DNA of 17,225 nt from NCBI GenBank assembly GCA_964370965.1, contig CAYJLW010000086.1:1-17225 (forward strand), written 5' to 3'. Each line of letters starts with the position of its first letter. Position 1 is the stretch's first letter. Source of the stretch: CAYJLW01 sp964370965 (lineage in GTDB: Bacteria > Actinomycetota > Acidimicrobiia > UBA2766). The position numbers were made by a program, and so were the translations under genes. Shown here piece after piece: positions 15,016-17,225 of this stretch. Under the pieces are notes generated by a model. That model was not told the DNA's origin and did not search any database. It saw nothing but the letters and a program-made list of their open reading frames with translations.

Positions 15016-15032
15016 ACCCGACGCGGTCGGGT
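15016..15032 (+). terminator. Terminator-like hairpin after the small membrane protein
   Basis: ACCCGAC (15016-15022) and GTCGGGT (15026-15032) form a perfect 7-bp stem with a 3-base loop, starting three bases after the stop codon. No T-tract follows, as is common in high-GC actinobacteria. It overlaps the next inverted repeat by two bases. Confidence 0.4.
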
Positions 15033-15054
15033 GACGCCGGGCGTCTAGCGTCAC
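15031..15054 (+). promoter_or_regulatory. Inverted repeat upstream of the nitroreductase gene (operator candidate)
   Basis: GTGACGC (15031-15037) and GCGTCAC (15048-15054) are perfect inverted arms with a 10-base spacer, centred just before the ATG at 15061. TAGCGT at 15046-15051 matches TANNNT and overlaps the right arm. If it is the -10 box, transcription would start at or next to the ATG (leaderless mRNA), and a protein on the repeat would block it. Confidence 0.4.
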
Positions 15055-15060
15055 GACGAG

Positions 15061-16041
15061 ATGGATGCTTTCTACCGCCAGCTTGTCGGAGCCGCCCTGT
15101 TCGCGTACTCGCCGCAGAACACCCAGCCGTGGCGGTTCCGTGTCGAAGGCGGACGCCTTCTGGCCGGCCTCGACCCTGAGCGCGTCCTCGCTGCGGCCGA
15201 CCCGCTCTGGCGCCGGGCCTGGGTGTCGTTGGGCTGCGCGGTGGAGAACGCCCGGCTCGTGGCCCTAGCGAGCCGTGTGACCCCGGTGGTCTCCTTCCGC
15301 CCCGACAGCGCCTGGCCGGCGGAGATCGCTTTCGACCCGAGGCCCCCTCCGGCGAGAACCGACGTCGAGCTCGAGCCCCTGATCCGACTCAGGCGCACAT
15401 GCCGCGGCCGGATGGCAGCGACCGCCCTCACAGCGGCGGCGCGGACCTCCGCCGCGCGCTCGGCGCTGCCCGAAGCGCGCCTTCGCGAGATCTCGCCCCG
15501 CGACCGTGTGGCGCTCCTGGACATCGTGCAGTGGTCGATCTCCGTCCAGCTCTCCATGCCCCGAGCCCGCGACGACCTGCACCGGTGGCACAGGTTCTGG
15601 CCGTGGCAGGCTCGCCGTGCCCACGACGGTCTCACGGTGAGGGACCTTGGCCTCACCGGTTGGCGCGGGCGCCTCGCTCCGGTCCTCCTGAGCCGGGCCG
15701 TCGCCGGCGCCGCCGGTATGCCTCAGCGCCTCGCCCGCCAGGCCCGCCTCGTGGCGGCGACCTCGGCGGACCTGTTCTTGGTCGTCACCGAGCGTGACGA
15801 CCCGACGGGGTGGTTCCAGGGCGGCCGCGGGTTCCAGCGCTCCGTCCTCGCCTTCACCCGGGCGGGCTACGCCACTCACGCTCTTGGGGCGCCCCTCGAC
15901 ATTCCCGACTCCCTGGCTGTCGTGCGGGAGATCTTCGGAGTCGCGCCCACCGAGGGTGTGGTGGCCCTGGTGCGGGTGGGTCGGCCGGCAGGGGAACTCA
16001 ATGCCGCTCCGCGGCGTCACATCGACGACCTGTTCGCGTAG
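15061..16041 (+). CDS. Acg-like FMN-binding nitroreductase-family protein
   Basis: This 326-residue protein resembles the mycobacterial Acg group of nitroreductase-like proteins, which have two nitroreductase half-domains in one chain. SPQNTQPWRF (17-26) matches the conserved A/S-P-x-x-N-T-Q-P-W motif. RLRRTCRGRM (about 109-118) corresponds to the usual RRTNRxxF stretch. The C-terminal half has a second hydrophobic beta core (ADLFLVV), GFQRSVLAFTRAG and a final PRRHIDDLF like the RRPLDEVL tail of Acg proteins. Family members bind FMN and are often part of hypoxia or dormancy responses, and some may store flavin rather than catalyse. The ATG at 15061 gives the family start; the weak ribosome binding site fits leaderless expression. 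The nitrilase gene follows after 30 bases and may be co-transcribed. Confidence 0.82.
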   Translation: MDAFYRQLVGAALFAYSPQNTQPWRFRVEGGRLLAGLDPERVLAAADPLWRRAWVSLGCAVENARLVALASRVTPVVSFRPDSAWPAEIAFDPRPPPARTDVELEPLIRLRRTCRGRMAATALTAAARTSAARSALPEARLREISPRDRVALLDIVQWSISVQLSMPRARDDLHRWHRFWPWQARRAHDGLTVRDLGLTGWRGRLAPVLLSRAVAGAAGMPQRLARQARLVAATSADLFLVVTERDDPTGWFQGGRGFQRSVLAFTRAGYATHALGAPLDIPDSLAVVREIFGVAPTEGVVALVRVGRPAGELNAAPRRHIDDLFA

Positions 16042-16071
16042 CGGACCGCCGTGCCTGTGGGATCATCGGGC

Positions 16072-16929
16072 ATGCGAGTCGCTCTCTGCCAAATGGACGT
16101 CGTCCCCGGGGACCTTGCCGGCAACGTCGACCGTACGCTGGGCGCACTCCGGGAGGCGGCCGCTGAGGGAGCCGGACTCGTGGTTCTGCCCGAGCTGGTG
16201 GCGACGGGCGTGCCCCCGGGACGTGGCGAGGCCGAGGCCGTGGCGGCCGCCCTCGAGGAGAGCCCGGCCGTGCGGTGGGGGGCAGGGGTTGCCGCGGCCC
16301 ACGACCTCTTCGTCGTGGGCGGGCTCGTGGAGTCCGCCGGGGGCCGGTTCTACAACACGGCGGCCGTCGTGGGTCCTCGCGGCCTTGTCGGTCGCTACCG
16401 CAAGCTGCACCTCTTCGGACCAGAGATCGGGGTCTTCGAGCCCGGCGACGCGGGCCTGCCCGTGTTCGAGCTGCCCGGGATCCGTCTCGGAGTGGCCGTG
16501 TGCTACGACCTTCGCTTTCCGGAGGTCGTGCGCATCCTCGCCCTACGGGGTGTCGACGTCGTGGCTGTGCCCACGGCGTGGGTCACGGGCTTCGACAGGG
16601 AGTCGCACCTGGCCGGCGGCATGACCCCCCAGGGGGCGGCAGCGGCCGTGCAGGCGAACCTCTCACAGGTCTACCTCGCTGTTGCCGACAGGGTCGGCAC
16701 CGACACATGGGGGGGACACACCCACACGTTCCTGGGGGCGAGTTGCCTCCTCGGGCCGACCGGGGCCGTGGAGGCCGGCCCGGCGCCGCCGACCAGAGAG
16801 GCGGTCCTCGTCGGCGAGGTGACGCGGGACGCCGTGACTGGCGCCCAGCAACGCGGCGAGGGGATCACCCCGCGTCGGCAACGGCGCACCGACGTCTACG
16901 GGGAGTTGCTCGGGTACGTGGGGGAGTAG
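16072..16929 (+). CDS. Carbon-nitrogen hydrolase (nitrilase superfamily)
   Basis: This 285-residue protein has the superfamily triad: Glu41 in VLPELVATG, Lys111 in GRYRKLHLF and Cys144 in VAVCYDLRFPE. These enzymes cleave amide or nitrile C-N bonds through a cysteine thioester in an alpha-beta-beta-alpha fold. RKLHLFGPEIGVFEPGD and CYDLRFPEVVR are of the omega-amidase/deaminated-glutathione amidase type (Nit-like) rather than true nitrilases, but the substrate remains uncertain. The ATG at 16072 begins MRVALCQMD, the family N-terminus; an in-frame GTG at 16051 would add seven residues and has no better binding site. TGGGAT at 16058-16063 is a weak -10 candidate. It lies 30 bases downstream of the nitroreductase and is probably in the same unit. 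Confidence 0.88.
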   Translation: MRVALCQMDVVPGDLAGNVDRTLGALREAAAEGAGLVVLPELVATGVPPGRGEAEAVAAALEESPAVRWGAGVAAAHDLFVVGGLVESAGGRFYNTAAVVGPRGLVGRYRKLHLFGPEIGVFEPGDAGLPVFELPGIRLGVAVCYDLRFPEVVRILALRGVDVVAVPTAWVTGFDRESHLAGGMTPQGAAAAVQANLSQVYLAVADRVGTDTWGGHTHTFLGASCLLGPTGAVEAGPAPPTREAVLVGEVTRDAVTGAQQRGEGITPRRQRRTDVYGELLGYVGE

Positions 16930-16942
16930 CCCTCAGTCAGCA

Positions 16943-17225
16943 TCAGGCGAGACGGGCGAGTACGAAGGCGAGCGGGATCACGGCGAAGAGCACGCCGATG
17001 AGCCCGAACAGGAGTGTCCTGGTCTGTGTCGTGACGGCGGCGATCATCTCGCCGCGGACACAGGCGAGGATGTCGTAGCGCATCTCGCGCATCTCGGTGC
17101 GCACGAGGGCGAACTCGTGGCGTGTGTCGCTCCGATGGGAGGAGATCTCGCCCCGTAGCTCCGTGAGGCCGGTGTTGAGGTCGGTGCGGATGGTGTGGAC
17201 TTCGTCGGTGAGGGTGTTGAGGTCG
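16943..17225 (-). CDS. Coiled-coil protein with C-terminal membrane anchor (partial, 5' end outside window)
   Basis: The minus-strand frame enters from the right edge and stops at 16943-16945, giving 93 visible residues (codons from 17224 down). The first 60 or so are charged heptad-like sequence with repeated L/I/M-R-x-E/D spacing (DLNTLTDEVHTIRTDLN, RTEMREMRYDI), typical of a coiled coil. The last 20 or so (LLFGLIGVLFAVIPLAFVLA) form one membrane helix, so the protein is probably tail-anchored with the coil inside the cell. It resembles widespread bacterial small coiled-coil/TM proteins of unknown role. The N-terminus and start are outside the window. The gene is convergent with the nitrilase gene, 13 bases between stops. 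Confidence 0.7.
   Translation of the reverse strand, partial: DLNTLTDEVHTIRTDLNTGLTELRGEISSHRSDTRHEFALVRTEMREMRYDILACVRGEMIAAVTTQTRTLLFGLIGVLFAVIPLAFVLARLA

Overview
The window is very GC-rich, uses many GTG starts and tightly overlapping genes, and carries an InhA-type enoyl-ACP reductase, an Acg-like nitroreductase and Pro/Gly/Thr-rich cell-surface proteins. Together these suggest an actinobacterium. A deep-branching lineage such as Acidimicrobiia is my best guess, but this is inference from gene content and cannot be proven from the window. I see no phage, integrase, transposase or CRISPR array. The region reads as ordinary chromosome around a complete fatty-acid synthesis operon.

Layout. 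At 1-637 (minus, cut by the left edge) lies a small zinc-ribbon protein with a long proline-rich tail. It is followed by tRNA-Gly(GCC) and a metal-dependent amidohydrolase (plus). The translational GTPase TypA/BipA is on the minus strand (2143-3984). A 464-base divergent intergenic region rich in palindromes separates it from a plus-strand single-pass membrane protein (4449-5153) and an NAD-dependent epimerase-like SDR (5201-6178). A short intergenic stretch with tandem hairpins, including a C14-G10-C5 block, leads into the fab operon.

The core of the window is 6373-12003: fabD-fabH-fabG-acpP-fabF-fabZ-fabI. Five of its six junctions overlap by 1 or 4 bases and only acpP has its own spacer. 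The set covers malonyl loading, initiation, elongation condensation, both reductions, dehydration and the carrier protein, so one transcript could supply the whole type II elongation cycle. The FabD is unusual: about 80 C-terminal residues look like a biotinyl (BCCP-like) domain that has lost the modifiable lysine. tRNA-Cys(GCA) follows directly with its own likely -10 box.

Right part. On the minus strand are a predicted zinc metallopeptidase lipoprotein (HEAFH motif) and, directly upstream with no gap, a 192-residue protein of unknown function. Divergent from these is a 107-residue plus-strand membrane protein that looks like an isoprenylcysteine methyltransferase-family protein with its catalytic middle deleted in frame. 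Then come an Acg-like nitroreductase (preceded by overlapping inverted repeats), a nitrilase-superfamily hydrolase, and the 3' end of a minus-strand coiled-coil protein with a C-terminal membrane anchor, cut by the right edge.

The observations most worth following are the FabD/BCCP-like fusion, the internally deleted methyltransferase, and the mutually exclusive palindromes upstream of typA.
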